A DNA stretch of 6,053 bases from Actinomycetota bacterium. GTDB lineage: Bacteria > Actinomycetota > Acidimicrobiia > Acidimicrobiales > Ilumatobacteraceae. The notes beneath the pieces are model-generated. The model searched no databases, was not told where the DNA came from, and was given only the letters and a program-made list of their open reading frames with translations. Both the position numbers and the translations under genes were made by a program. The DNA is taken from NCBI GenBank assembly GCA_005787025.1, contig SYCH01000151.1, positions 1 to 6,053 of the forward strand, written 5' to 3'. Within the stretch, counting starts at the first letter, position 1, and each line of letters opens with the position of its first letter. Below are positions 1-5,782 of this stretch, piece by piece.

Positions 1-385
1 CGAAAATGGCCACGATGGCCTCGCGCGGGAAGTGTTCGGGGAACGCCGCCACGTTGATGGCCATCACCACTCGCCCGCCCATGGCGAACACGTCGCTGCA
101 GGCGTTGGCGGCGGCGATGGCCCCGAAGTCGGAAGCATCGTCCACGAGCGGCGGGAAGAAGTCCGTCGTACTCACCAAGGCCACGTCGTCGCTGACGCGA
201 TACACCGCGGCGTCGTCGAAGGGAGCCAGGCCGATGATGAGAGCCGGATCCACGGAACGCGGCAACTCGTCGACGAGTCCGGCCAGAAGATCCTTGCCCC
301 ACTTGGCGGCACAACCTCCGCAACTGGTCCACTCGGTCAAACGCAACGGCGCGCCCTCGTGCATGATTCCCGCGGAGTCGGCCAT
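1..385 (-). CDS. selD: Selenophosphate synthetase (selenide, water dikinase), N-terminal part, cut by window edge
   Basis: SelD makes selenophosphate from selenide and ATP, the selenium donor for selenocysteine, 2-selenouridine in tRNA and, in some bacteria, selenium-dependent molybdenum hydroxylases. The 128 visible residues align with the family start. Residues 21-28 read SCGGCAAK, giving the catalytic Cys25 (Cys17 in E. coli) and Lys28 (Lys20) at the correct spacing. The nucleotide- and metal-binding motif DDAAVY lies at 57-62, STTDFF at 72-77, and the glycine-rich AAANACSDVFAMGG at 91-104. The active site uses cysteine, so this gene does not itself need selenocysteine decoding. The family is about 340 residues long, so nearly two thirds lies beyond position 1. 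The start used is ATG at 385. A second in-frame ATG at 364 (Met8) fits the E. coli N-terminus about as well, and neither has a strong ribosome site. The gene diverges from the MOSC gene. Confidence 0.93.
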   Translation of the reverse strand, partial: MADSAGIMHEGAPLRLTEWTSCGGCAAKWGKDLLAGLVDELPRSVDPALIIGLAPFDDAAVYRVSDDVALVSTTDFFPPLVDDASDFGAIAAANACSDVFAMGGRVVMAINVAAFPEHFPREAIVAIF

Positions 386-427
386 GCGTGAAGCCTAGGG
401 TCCCGTCACGTTGTCTATGGTGAGATC
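386..427. promoter_or_regulatory. Divergent intergenic region between selD and the MOSC gene
   Basis: This 42-bp gap must hold the start signals for both flanking genes unless their promoters lie inside coding sequence. On the plus strand, TATGGT at 416-421 resembles a -10 hexamer 6 nt before the GTG at 428, which would suit a leaderless transcript. I see no convincing -35 element for it. GGTGAG at 419-424 could instead be a ribosome site for a TTG start at 431. On the minus strand, TAGACA (412-417) and TAGGCT (392-397) are weak hexamer matches with a short 14-bp spacer. The role is inferred from gene arrangement. Confidence 0.35.
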
Positions 428-1168
428 GTGTTGGTCGGACCGTATCGATTCACCCTCGAGGACGCCCGTAACACCATTTCCTCCGCGCGCACCATCCTGG
501 AGCAGATGTCGGAAGGTCGCGAGCAGTTGCTCGCGGACGCCAGACGAGATCTCGACACGTTGCTGAACGGTGTCGACGTCGCTCGCCTCGACAACGGACG
601 GGCCGGTCAGCTGTTGCAGTCCGTGTGGAGCATCATCCAGTCGGCCACGCCGACGTTGCGCGAAGCCGGCGCCATCCCTCTCGCGAGCCCCGGGATCGTC
701 ACCAGCCTGAATGCCGGCTCCGGTGGTGTGCCCAAGCACGCGGTGGACCGCGTGGAGGTGGACTTCTCGGGTCTCGTCGGCGACGTGCAGGCCACGCGCA
801 AACATCACGGCCGGCCGTTCCAAGCACTCAGCCTGTGGTCCGCCGAGGTGATCGACGCGCTGAACGCCGAGGGGCACTCGTTGCATCCGGGAGCCGCCGG
901 AGAGAACATCACGGTCTCCGGAATGGACTGGTCGTTGGTGCGACCCGGAACCCGTCTGCGCATCGGAGACGTCGTGTGCGACGTCTCGTCGTACGCGGTG
1001 CCGTGCAAGCAGTTGGCACACTTGTTCGTCGATCGGGACTTCGGTCGCATTCATCACGATCGTGACCGCGAGAACGGCGAGGCGACGTGTCGGGTCTACG
1101 CCACGGTCATCGAGACAGGATCGATCCGCAAAGGTGACCCCGTCGCACTCGAACCCGGGATCGACTGA
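428..1168 (+). CDS. MOSC-domain protein with helical N-terminal extension
   Basis: This 246-residue cytoplasmic protein has a MOSC domain at about residues 88-241. The family, named for the molybdenum-cofactor sulfurase C-terminus, covers sulfur-carrier and molybdopterin-binding proteins such as YiiM. Visible hallmarks are GGVPK (99-103), GLVGD (115-119), the HH pair at 126-127, GAAGENITVSGMDW (155-168), and VPCKQL (191-196), whose Cys193 is the conserved cysteine expected to carry sulfur or bind cofactor. Residues 7-80 are predicted to be helical; their opening RFTLEDAR faintly resembles DUF2203 proteins, but I cannot assign them. GTG at 428 is the first possible start after an in-frame TGA at 389-391. 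TTG at 431, 6 nt after GGTGAG, is an alternative. The gene diverges from selD and ends 3 bp from the rmlD stop. The substrate is unknown. An oxidoreductase partner of the YcbX or YiiM type is possible but not visible here. Confidence 0.88.
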   Translation: MLVGPYRFTLEDARNTISSARTILEQMSEGREQLLADARRDLDTLLNGVDVARLDNGRAGQLLQSVWSIIQSATPTLREAGAIPLASPGIVTSLNAGSGGVPKHAVDRVEVDFSGLVGDVQATRKHHGRPFQALSLWSAEVIDALNAEGHSLHPGAAGENITVSGMDWSLVRPGTRLRIGDVVCDVSSYAVPCKQLAHLFVDRDFGRIHHDRDRENGEATCRVYATVIETGSIRKGDPVALEPGID

Positions 1169-1171
1169 AGC

Positions 1172-2023
1172 TCAGCCGAGACGGGCCAGGAGTTCCGCCA
1201 ACGGTTTCCGGAAATCGCGCGTGGGCGCGTAACCCAGATCGCGCAACGCCTTGTTGTCGAGAACGCTGTTGGCCGGGCGCTTGGCGGGGCGAGGTGGTTG
1301 AAGTTCGTCCGTGGTGATGGGATGCACCATGGAAGGATCGCGACCCATCAGTCGCACGATTTCGCGCACGAACTCGAACCAACTCACCGCGCCCTGATTG
1401 GTGCCGTGGAAGATGCCGGCCAGACGATCGGAGGCGGCCGTGTGCAACAGGGGTGCCAGGTCGGAGGTGAAGGTGGGATGACCGATCTGATCGCTCACGA
1501 ACGACAGTGAGTCCCGTTCCTGGGCCAACTTGTGCACCGTCTTGACCATGTTGTTGCCGTGGAGCCCACACACCCACGAGGTGCGCACCACCGCGGCTCG
1601 CGTGCCGATGGCCAACGCCTCGGCCTCGCCGGCCAACTTGGTCGTGCCGTACACGCTCTGCGGGTTCGGGACGTCGGTCTCCACGTAGGGCGTCGGCTTC
1701 GTGCCGTCGAACACGTAGTCGGTGCTCACGTGAACCAGATGCGCGTCGATGGCATCACAGGCCTCGGCCACCCAGCGCACCGCCACGCCATTGGCCGTGA
1801 GCGCCTTGTCGGGATCGTCCTCGCACGCGTCCACCGCGGTCCAGGCCGCGCAGTTGATCACCGCGTCCGGACGAATCCGGGCGAACACCTCGTGCACGAT
1901 CTCGCGCTGGGTGATGTCGACGGTGTCGATGTCGATGCCCACGCCCTCGTCGCCCCGGGTCGCGATGACCTGCATCAGCTCCGTGCCGAGTTGGCCCTTG
2001 GCTCCCGTGACGAGGATCTTCAT
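1172..2023 (-). CDS. rmlD: dTDP-4-dehydrorhamnose reductase
   Basis: RmlD performs the last step of dTDP-L-rhamnose synthesis, the NAD(P)H-dependent reduction of dTDP-6-deoxy-L-lyxo-4-hexulose. The 283-residue protein is of normal family length and is a short-chain dehydrogenase/reductase. The Rossmann motif TGAKGQLG lies at 6-13, NCAAWTAVD at 57-65, STDYVFDG at 100-107, and the catalytic pair Tyr125 and Lys129 in VYGTTK. RTSWV follows at 147-151 and DQIGHPT at 178-184. The C-terminal substrate-binding signature RPANSVLDN is at 249-257. It is the last gene of the rml operon, 7 bp after rmlB. Its ATG at 2023 has only a weak ribosome site (GTGAG, 6 nt upstream, overlapping the rmlB stop codon), so translational coupling to rmlB is likely. 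The stop codon faces that of the MOSC gene across 3 bp. Confidence 0.96.
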   Translation of the reverse strand: MKILVTGAKGQLGTELMQVIATRGDEGVGIDIDTVDITQREIVHEVFARIRPDAVINCAAWTAVDACEDDPDKALTANGVAVRWVAEACDAIDAHLVHVSTDYVFDGTKPTPYVETDVPNPQSVYGTTKLAGEAEALAIGTRAAVVRTSWVCGLHGNNMVKTVHKLAQERDSLSFVSDQIGHPTFTSDLAPLLHTAASDRLAGIFHGTNQGAVSWFEFVREIVRLMGRDPSMVHPITTDELQPPRPAKRPANSVLDNKALRDLGYAPTRDFRKPLAELLARLG

Positions 2024-2030
2024 GATCGGC

Positions 2031-2996
2031 TCACAAACCGGCGCGAGCCTTCAACGGCTCCCACCACGCACGATTGGCGCGGTACCACTCGACCGTCTCG
2101 GCCAAGGAGTCCTCGAACGTGCGGCTCAACTTCCAGCCCAACGCCGACACCTTGTCGATGTGCACCGAATAGCGTCGGTCGTGACCCAAGCGATCGGCCA
2201 CGGGATTGATGAACGACTCGTCGCGTCCGCACAGTTCGATGAGGCGATAGGTGATCTCACGATTCGTGATCTCGTTGTGGGCGCCGATGTTGTACACCTC
2301 GCCCACCACACCCTTCTGCAGGACCAGATGAGCGGCGATGTTGTGATCCTCGACATGGATCCAGTCGCGAACGTTGCCCCCGTCGCCGTACAAGGGCACC
2401 TTCTTGCCATCCAGCAGATTCGTGGTGAACAACGGGATCAGCTTCTCCGGGAACTGATACGGACCGAAATTGTTCGAGCAACGCGTCACCACCACCGGCA
2501 GTCCGTAGGTGGTGACGTACGACAGTGCGATCAGATCGCTCGAGGCCTTGGATGCCGAATACGGCGAACGCGGACCGAGGATGTCGGTCTCGCCGAACGA
2601 ACCCACCTCGATGCTGCCGTACACCTCGTCGGTGGAGATGTGCAAGAAGCGCTGCACGCTCACCTGGCGGGCCACGTCGCACATCACGTTGGTGCCGTAG
2701 GCGTTGGTGCGCACGAACGCGTACGGGTCGACGATGCTGCGATCCACGTGGCTCTCGGCGGCGAAGTGCACCACGGTGTCATGACCCTTCATCGCCGCCA
2801 GAACCGCGTCGGCGTCGCAGATGTCGCCCTGAACGAACCGGCACCGCTTGTCGTCGATGAGGTCACGGATGCTCTCTAGGTTGCCGGCGTACGTGAGCTT
2901 GTCGAAGATGGTGACCTGGTCGTCGCCGTTGTTCAACAGCCAACGCACGTAGTTCGAGCCGATGAAACCGGCGGCACCGGTGACGAAGAGTTTCAT
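2031..2996 (-). CDS. rmlB: dTDP-glucose 4,6-dehydratase
   Basis: RmlB converts dTDP-D-glucose to dTDP-4-dehydro-6-deoxy-D-glucose using bound NAD+, the second step of the rhamnose pathway. The 321 residues form an extended SDR enzyme. The cofactor motif TGAAGFIG is at 6-13, FDKLTYAGNL at 31-40, and HFAAESHVDRSI at 77-88. The dehydratase catalytic triplet Thr122-Asp123-Glu124 sits in HISTDEVYG, and the YxxxK pair is Tyr146/Lys150. RCSNNFGPYQFPEKLIP (172-188) and GNVRDWIHVEDH (207-218) bind the sugar nucleotide. The common IGGNNE motif reads IGAHNE at 237-242, a minor variant. The ATG lies 1 bp after the rmlC stop, with GAGGA 6 nt upstream inside the rmlC end, which points to coupled translation. 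All catalytic residues are present, so it is probably active. Confidence 0.97.
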   Translation of the reverse strand: MKLFVTGAAGFIGSNYVRWLLNNGDDQVTIFDKLTYAGNLESIRDLIDDKRCRFVQGDICDADAVLAAMKGHDTVVHFAAESHVDRSIVDPYAFVRTNAYGTNVMCDVARQVSVQRFLHISTDEVYGSIEVGSFGETDILGPRSPYSASKASSDLIALSYVTTYGLPVVVTRCSNNFGPYQFPEKLIPLFTTNLLDGKKVPLYGDGGNVRDWIHVEDHNIAAHLVLQKGVVGEVYNIGAHNEITNREITYRLIELCGRDESFINPVADRLGHDRRYSVHIDKVSALGWKLSRTFEDSLAETVEWYRANRAWWEPLKARAGL

Positions 2997-2997
2997 G

Positions 2998-3549
2998 TCA
3001 GGTCCTCATGGGCCAGTAGGGGCGTCGTCCCTCGGGAATGTCGGCGCGCATCGGGTTGGTGCGATCGCGTTCGCTCATGATGGGCTCGGCCACTCCCCAA
3101 TCGGCGCCGATCACCGGGTCGTTCCACGCCACGCCCAACTCGTCAGCCGGGTTGTAATAACCATCGACCAAGTAGGTCATCACCACGTCGGTGAGCGCGG
3201 AGAATCCGTGGGCCACGCCCGGCGGGATGTACACACCCATGTGATTCTCACCGCTGATCTCGAGCATCTGGGTGGCACCGTTCGTCGGTCCACCCTCACG
3301 CAGATCGTGCAACACCACGCGAATGGTGCCCACCGGCGCGTACCAGTAGTCCGCTTGGTGCAGGTGGTAGTGCAGTCCCACCAACGCGCCCTTTTGCTTG
3401 TTGGAGCGGTTGCCCTGCAGCATCTCGCGTCCGTTCGGGAACCATTCGCGACGGTACGTCTCGATGAAGAGTCCGCGTTGGTCCCCGTGAATGGTGGGCT
3501 CGACGACCCACACCCCGTCGATGGTCTCGCTGGCGGTCACCTTGGGCAT
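2998..3549 (-). CDS. rmlC: dTDP-4-dehydrorhamnose 3,5-epimerase, divergent RmlC type
   Basis: RmlC is a cupin enzyme that epimerises C3 and C5 of dTDP-4-dehydro-6-deoxyglucose. From ATG at 3549 the protein has 183 residues, the usual length. Visible signatures are GDQRGLFIETYRREWF (22-37), QGNRSNKQKGALVGLHYH (45-62) with catalytic base His60, VVLHDLREGGPTNG (78-91), IPPGVAHGFSAL (108-119), NPADELGVAWNDP (133-145), and MSERD (158-162), where Asp162 matches the Asp of the His-Asp dyad. Two canonical features differ: RGLHxQ reads VGLHYH, and the substrate-binding lysine of the QxKL motif is absent (ADYWYAP, 66-72). An upstream in-frame ATG at 3582 would overlap rmlA by 29 bp. I prefer 3549 because GGAG lies 7 nt upstream and Met-Pro-Lys-Val begins close to where the family similarity starts. 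Position between rmlA and rmlB supports the role. Confidence 0.93.
   Translation of the reverse strand: MPKVTASETIDGVWVVEPTIHGDQRGLFIETYRREWFPNGREMLQGNRSNKQKGALVGLHYHLHQADYWYAPVGTIRVVLHDLREGGPTNGATQMLEISGENHMGVYIPPGVAHGFSALTDVVMTYLVDGYYNPADELGVAWNDPVIGADWGVAEPIMSERDRTNPMRADIPEGRRPYWPMRT
3003..3007 (-). promoter_or_regulatory. Ribosome binding site of rmlB
   Basis: On the minus strand GAGGA lies 6 nt before the rmlB ATG at 2996 and falls within the last codons of rmlC (Met-Arg-Thr-stop). This supports the rmlB start and suggests translational coupling with rmlC. Confidence 0.7.
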
Positions 3550-3553
3550 GTCG

Positions 3554-4633
3554 TCACTCCGTATCGATCTGGCAATGGTCACCGATCATCAGTCGCAGGG
3601 CCCGCGGTCGCTTCTGCGAACGGGTCACTTCTGCTTCCTTGCCGATGAGGCTGTCCTCGAGGCGCGGGATGTCGACGATGCGGCTGCGTTCCATGATGAC
3701 CGAGTGCTCCACCTCGCTGTTGGTCACCTCGCACCCGTTCCCGATGGCGGTGAACGGACCGATGAAGCTGTCGGTGATACGCGCGTCGCGACCGATGACC
3801 AACGGTCCGCGCAACGACGAGTTGCGCACCACCGCTCCGGCCTCGACCACCACGCGACCGTCGAGACTGGACGCCTCGTCCACGTCGCCATCCACACGGG
3901 GCTCGATGACATCGAGGAGGAGTCGATTGGCCTCCAACAAGGGCGTCAACTTGCCGGTGTCGATCCACCAGCCGGTCAGCAGTTCGCAACGCACGCGACG
4001 ACCCTGATCGACCAACCATTGGATGGCGTCGGTGATCTCCAGTTCGCCGCGCGGCGAGGGAGCGATGGCTCGCACGGCTTCGTTGATGGTCTTGTCGAAC
4101 AGGTACACGCCGACAAGGGCCAGATCGGTGGGCGGGTCGGCCGGCTTCTCGATGAGACGGATCACGTTGCCCACGGCGTCCAATTCGGCGATGCCGAAGC
4201 GATGCGGATCGGGAACCTGCTTCAGGAGAATTTGCGCGGTCGGGGGCTCGGCGCTCTTGCGCGCCGTTTCGAACGCGTGCACGAACGCCGCCAGATCCTG
4301 TTCCAACAGGTTGTCCCCCAGGTACATGACGAAGTCGTCGTCGCCCAGGAAATCGGCGGCGATCAGGACGCAGTGCGCCAGACCGAGCGGCTGATCCTGC
4401 GGGATGAAGGTGATCTTGGCGCCGAACTGCGAACCGTCGCCCAACGCCCCCATCACCTCGGCGCGGGTGTCGCCCACGATCACACCGATCTCGGTGATGC
4501 CCGCGGACACCATGGCCTCGATACCGTAGAACAGAATCGGCTTGTTGGCGACCGGCACCAGTTGCTTGGCGCTGGTGTGCGTGATCGGGCGCAGGCGCGT
4601 TCCGGCACCGCCGGCCAAAATCAGGGCTTTCAT
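3554..4633 (-). CDS. rmlA: Glucose-1-phosphate thymidylyltransferase, long form with C-terminal beta-helix
   Basis: This enzyme condenses glucose-1-phosphate and dTTP to dTDP-glucose, the first committed step of the rhamnose pathway. The 359-residue protein opens with a nucleotidyltransferase domain (1 to about 235). The signature loop GGAGTRLRP is at 8-16, followed by Lys23, GDN at 106-108 (metal-binding Asp107), IEKP at 161-164, GELEITDAIQW at 196-206 and WWIDTG at 222-227. Residues about 250-359 carry hexapeptide-like repeats (RVVVEAG, PLVIGRDARITDS, TAIGNGCEVTNSEV) that predict a left-handed beta-helix, as in the StrD-like long-form subfamily. Short-form RmlA is about 290 residues. An open frame continues upstream to 4702, but ATG at 4633 begins the family sequence (MKALILAGGAG) and has GAGGA 9 nt upstream. 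It is the first gene of the compact rmlACBD run, 4 bp before rmlC. Confidence 0.96.
   Translation of the reverse strand: MKALILAGGAGTRLRPITHTSAKQLVPVANKPILFYGIEAMVSAGITEIGVIVGDTRAEVMGALGDGSQFGAKITFIPQDQPLGLAHCVLIAADFLGDDDFVMYLGDNLLEQDLAAFVHAFETARKSAEPPTAQILLKQVPDPHRFGIAELDAVGNVIRLIEKPADPPTDLALVGVYLFDKTINEAVRAIAPSPRGELEITDAIQWLVDQGRRVRCELLTGWWIDTGKLTPLLEANRLLLDVIEPRVDGDVDEASSLDGRVVVEAGAVVRNSSLRGPLVIGRDARITDSFIGPFTAIGNGCEVTNSEVEHSVIMERSRIVDIPRLEDSLIGKEAEVTRSQKRPRALRLMIGDHCQIDTE
3557..3560 (-). promoter_or_regulatory. Ribosome binding site that decides the rmlC start
   Basis: GGAG on the minus strand lies 7 nt before the ATG at 3549, at the very end of rmlA. It favours the 183-residue RmlC over a start at 3582, which would overlap rmlA by 29 bp. 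Confidence 0.65.
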
Positions 4634-4642
4634 TGGGTCAGG

Positions 4643-4647
4643 TCCTC
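4643..4647 (-). promoter_or_regulatory. Ribosome binding site of rmlA
   Basis: GAGGA on the minus strand lies 9 nt before the ATG at 4633 and supports that start over the longer open frame reaching 4702. The 11-mer GAGGACCTGAC around it is repeated exactly before rmlB. Confidence 0.6.
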
Positions 4648-4657
4648 GTGTAGGTGG

Positions 4658-4677
4658 TGATCGACCGTGATCGACCC
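4658..4677. repeat. Short tandem repeat in the LCP-rmlA spacer
   Basis: TGATCGACC occurs at 4658-4666 and again at 4668-4676, a direct repeat with a period of 10 bp, close to one helical turn. It sits 25-44 nt upstream of the rmlA ATG in the only sizeable gap (69 bp) before the rml genes. Either a regulator site or chance is possible. I see no convincing -35/-10 pair next to it. Confidence 0.35.
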
Positions 4678-4702
4678 GACCATTCTGCCAGTTTCGGGGC
4701 AC

Positions 4703-5710
4703 TCATTGGGCGGGAGGACCCACCACGCCGGCGAAATATCCGAGGTAGTTCGGCGAATCGGCGCCCAACACGAGGACATCCTTCCCGTCGATCATCTCGG
4801 GCATCACCGGCAACGAATAGCGCACCACACCGTTACCGGCCAAGGGCTTCAGGAACTCGGCGGTCTGCACCAGGTTGGTTCCGGGATCCACACGCAACGA
4901 GGCCACCGCGGCGTTCACCAATTCGCTCGTGCGCAACGGGTTCGCCGTCGTCTGCTCGATCGCTTTGTCGATGGCTGCTTGCATGAACGCCTGTTGACGT
5001 GCGATGCGACCCAGGTCCGCACGTCCATCCACCACCCACTCGCCGTTCTGGAACGTCTCGTAGAAACGGCTACGAGCGTACGCCAACGACTGCACCGGAT
5101 CGAGCGTGTAGCAACCGGGCTCGGGAACGTTCAGCCCCACGTGAACGTCCCGGGTCGGGAATTCGAAGCACAGGTCCACCCCGCCGAGGGCCGACACGAT
5201 CGACTTGAACGAGTTGAAGTTCACCTCCACGTAGTGATTCAAGGGCACACCGAGACTCTGCTGAACGGTGGTCACCAACACGTCCGCCCCGTGTTGGTAC
5301 GCGGTGTTGATCCGATTCATTCCGTAACCGGGTATGTCCACCCACAAGTCACGTGGGATCGACATGATGGATGCCGTTCCACGTTCGTTGTCGACGTGCA
5401 GGATCATCAAGGTGTCGCTGCGTTGACCGCCGGCGTCGTTCGTGTTCCCGATGCCCGAATAATCGGGGCTGTTCGGGTCGACCCCCTCGCGCGTGTCGCT
5501 ACCCACCAACAGGTAGTTGACGAAAGGGCCCGAGGTGTCCGTGAGCATCCCGTTCAGCTCGCCCACTCGTTCGACGTTGGCTTCCTGCTGCTTGGTCGCC
5601 ACCAACAGTCCGACCGCGGTGAGCACCACGAAAGCCAACGCGACGGTGATGATGTTCACCCGAGGGGCGATGGATCGACGACGACGCACCGGGGGAAGGT
5701 TCGTCGCCAT
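4703..5710 (-). CDS. LytR-CpsA-Psr (LCP) family cell-wall glycopolymer transferase
   Basis: LCP proteins are membrane-anchored phosphotransferases that move glycopolymers from a polyprenyl-phosphate lipid onto peptidoglycan, outside the membrane. The 335-residue protein has a basic cytoplasmic tail (RRRR at 9-12), one membrane segment (about 18-38), then an extracytoplasmic LCP domain. Motifs in order are NYLLVGSDTRE (65-75), Gln96-Arg97-Ser98-Asp99-Thr100, SIPRDLWVDIPGYGMNRINTAY (Ser117-Tyr138; Arg120, Asp121 and Arg133 are the expected pyrophosphate- and metal-binding residues), NHYVEVNFNSF (158-168), LGGVDLCF (175-182), ALAYARSR (209-216) and DLGRIARQQ (232-240). Cys181 and Cys200 are the only cysteines and could form a disulfide outside the cell. 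There is no C-terminal LytR_C domain. The start is ATG at 5710, with no strong ribosome site; AATAGT at 5719-5724 is a possible -10 hexamer. Placement before rmlACBD suggests a rhamnose-containing polymer as substrate. Confidence 0.93.
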   Translation of the reverse strand: MATNLPPVRRRRSIAPRVNIITVALAFVVLTAVGLLVATKQQEANVERVGELNGMLTDTSGPFVNYLLVGSDTREGVDPNSPDYSGIGNTNDAGGQRSDTLMILHVDNERGTASIMSIPRDLWVDIPGYGMNRINTAYQHGADVLVTTVQQSLGVPLNHYVEVNFNSFKSIVSALGGVDLCFEFPTRDVHVGLNVPEPGCYTLDPVQSLAYARSRFYETFQNGEWVVDGRADLGRIARQQAFMQAAIDKAIEQTTANPLRTSELVNAAVASLRVDPGTNLVQTAEFLKPLAGNGVVRYSLPVMPEMIDGKDVLVLGADSPNYLGYFAGVVGPPAQ

Positions 5711-5782
5711 GCACCGAAACTATTCGTTGTCCGCGACGGGAGTCGGTCATACCCCGGTCGTGCGACGTCGAGGAGCGAGAGG

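Noticed and set aside
395..1057. Minus-strand open frame (220 codons) opposite the MOSC gene
   Set aside because: The plus strand carries all the MOSC motifs. The minus frame is a compositional shadow.
1165..1175. Small inverted repeat CTGA-AGC-TCAG at the convergent junction as a terminator
   Set aside because: It has only four base pairs with a 3-nt loop and arises mainly from the two opposed TGA stop codons. There is no T-run.
1749..2879. Plus-strand open frame (376 codons) opposite rmlD and rmlB
   Set aside because: It runs across the junction of two genes with intact catalytic motifs on the other strand and has no domain signature.
3491..4660. Long plus-strand open frame (389 codons) opposite rmlA and rmlC
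   Set aside because: The minus strand encodes clear RmlA and RmlC motifs. The plus frame is a His/Gly/Val-rich antisense shadow with no recognisable domain, as is usual in GC-rich DNA.
4634..4702. 23-residue N-terminal extension of RmlA from an ATG at 4702
   Set aside because: The extension has no family similarity, and the ATG at 4633 begins exactly at the conserved MKALILAGGAG with a ribosome site upstream.
5762..5769. Palindrome CGACGTCG upstream of the LCP gene as an operator
   Set aside because: Similar ACGTCG words are common in this GC-rich window, including inside birA at 5798-5815, so it does not stand out.
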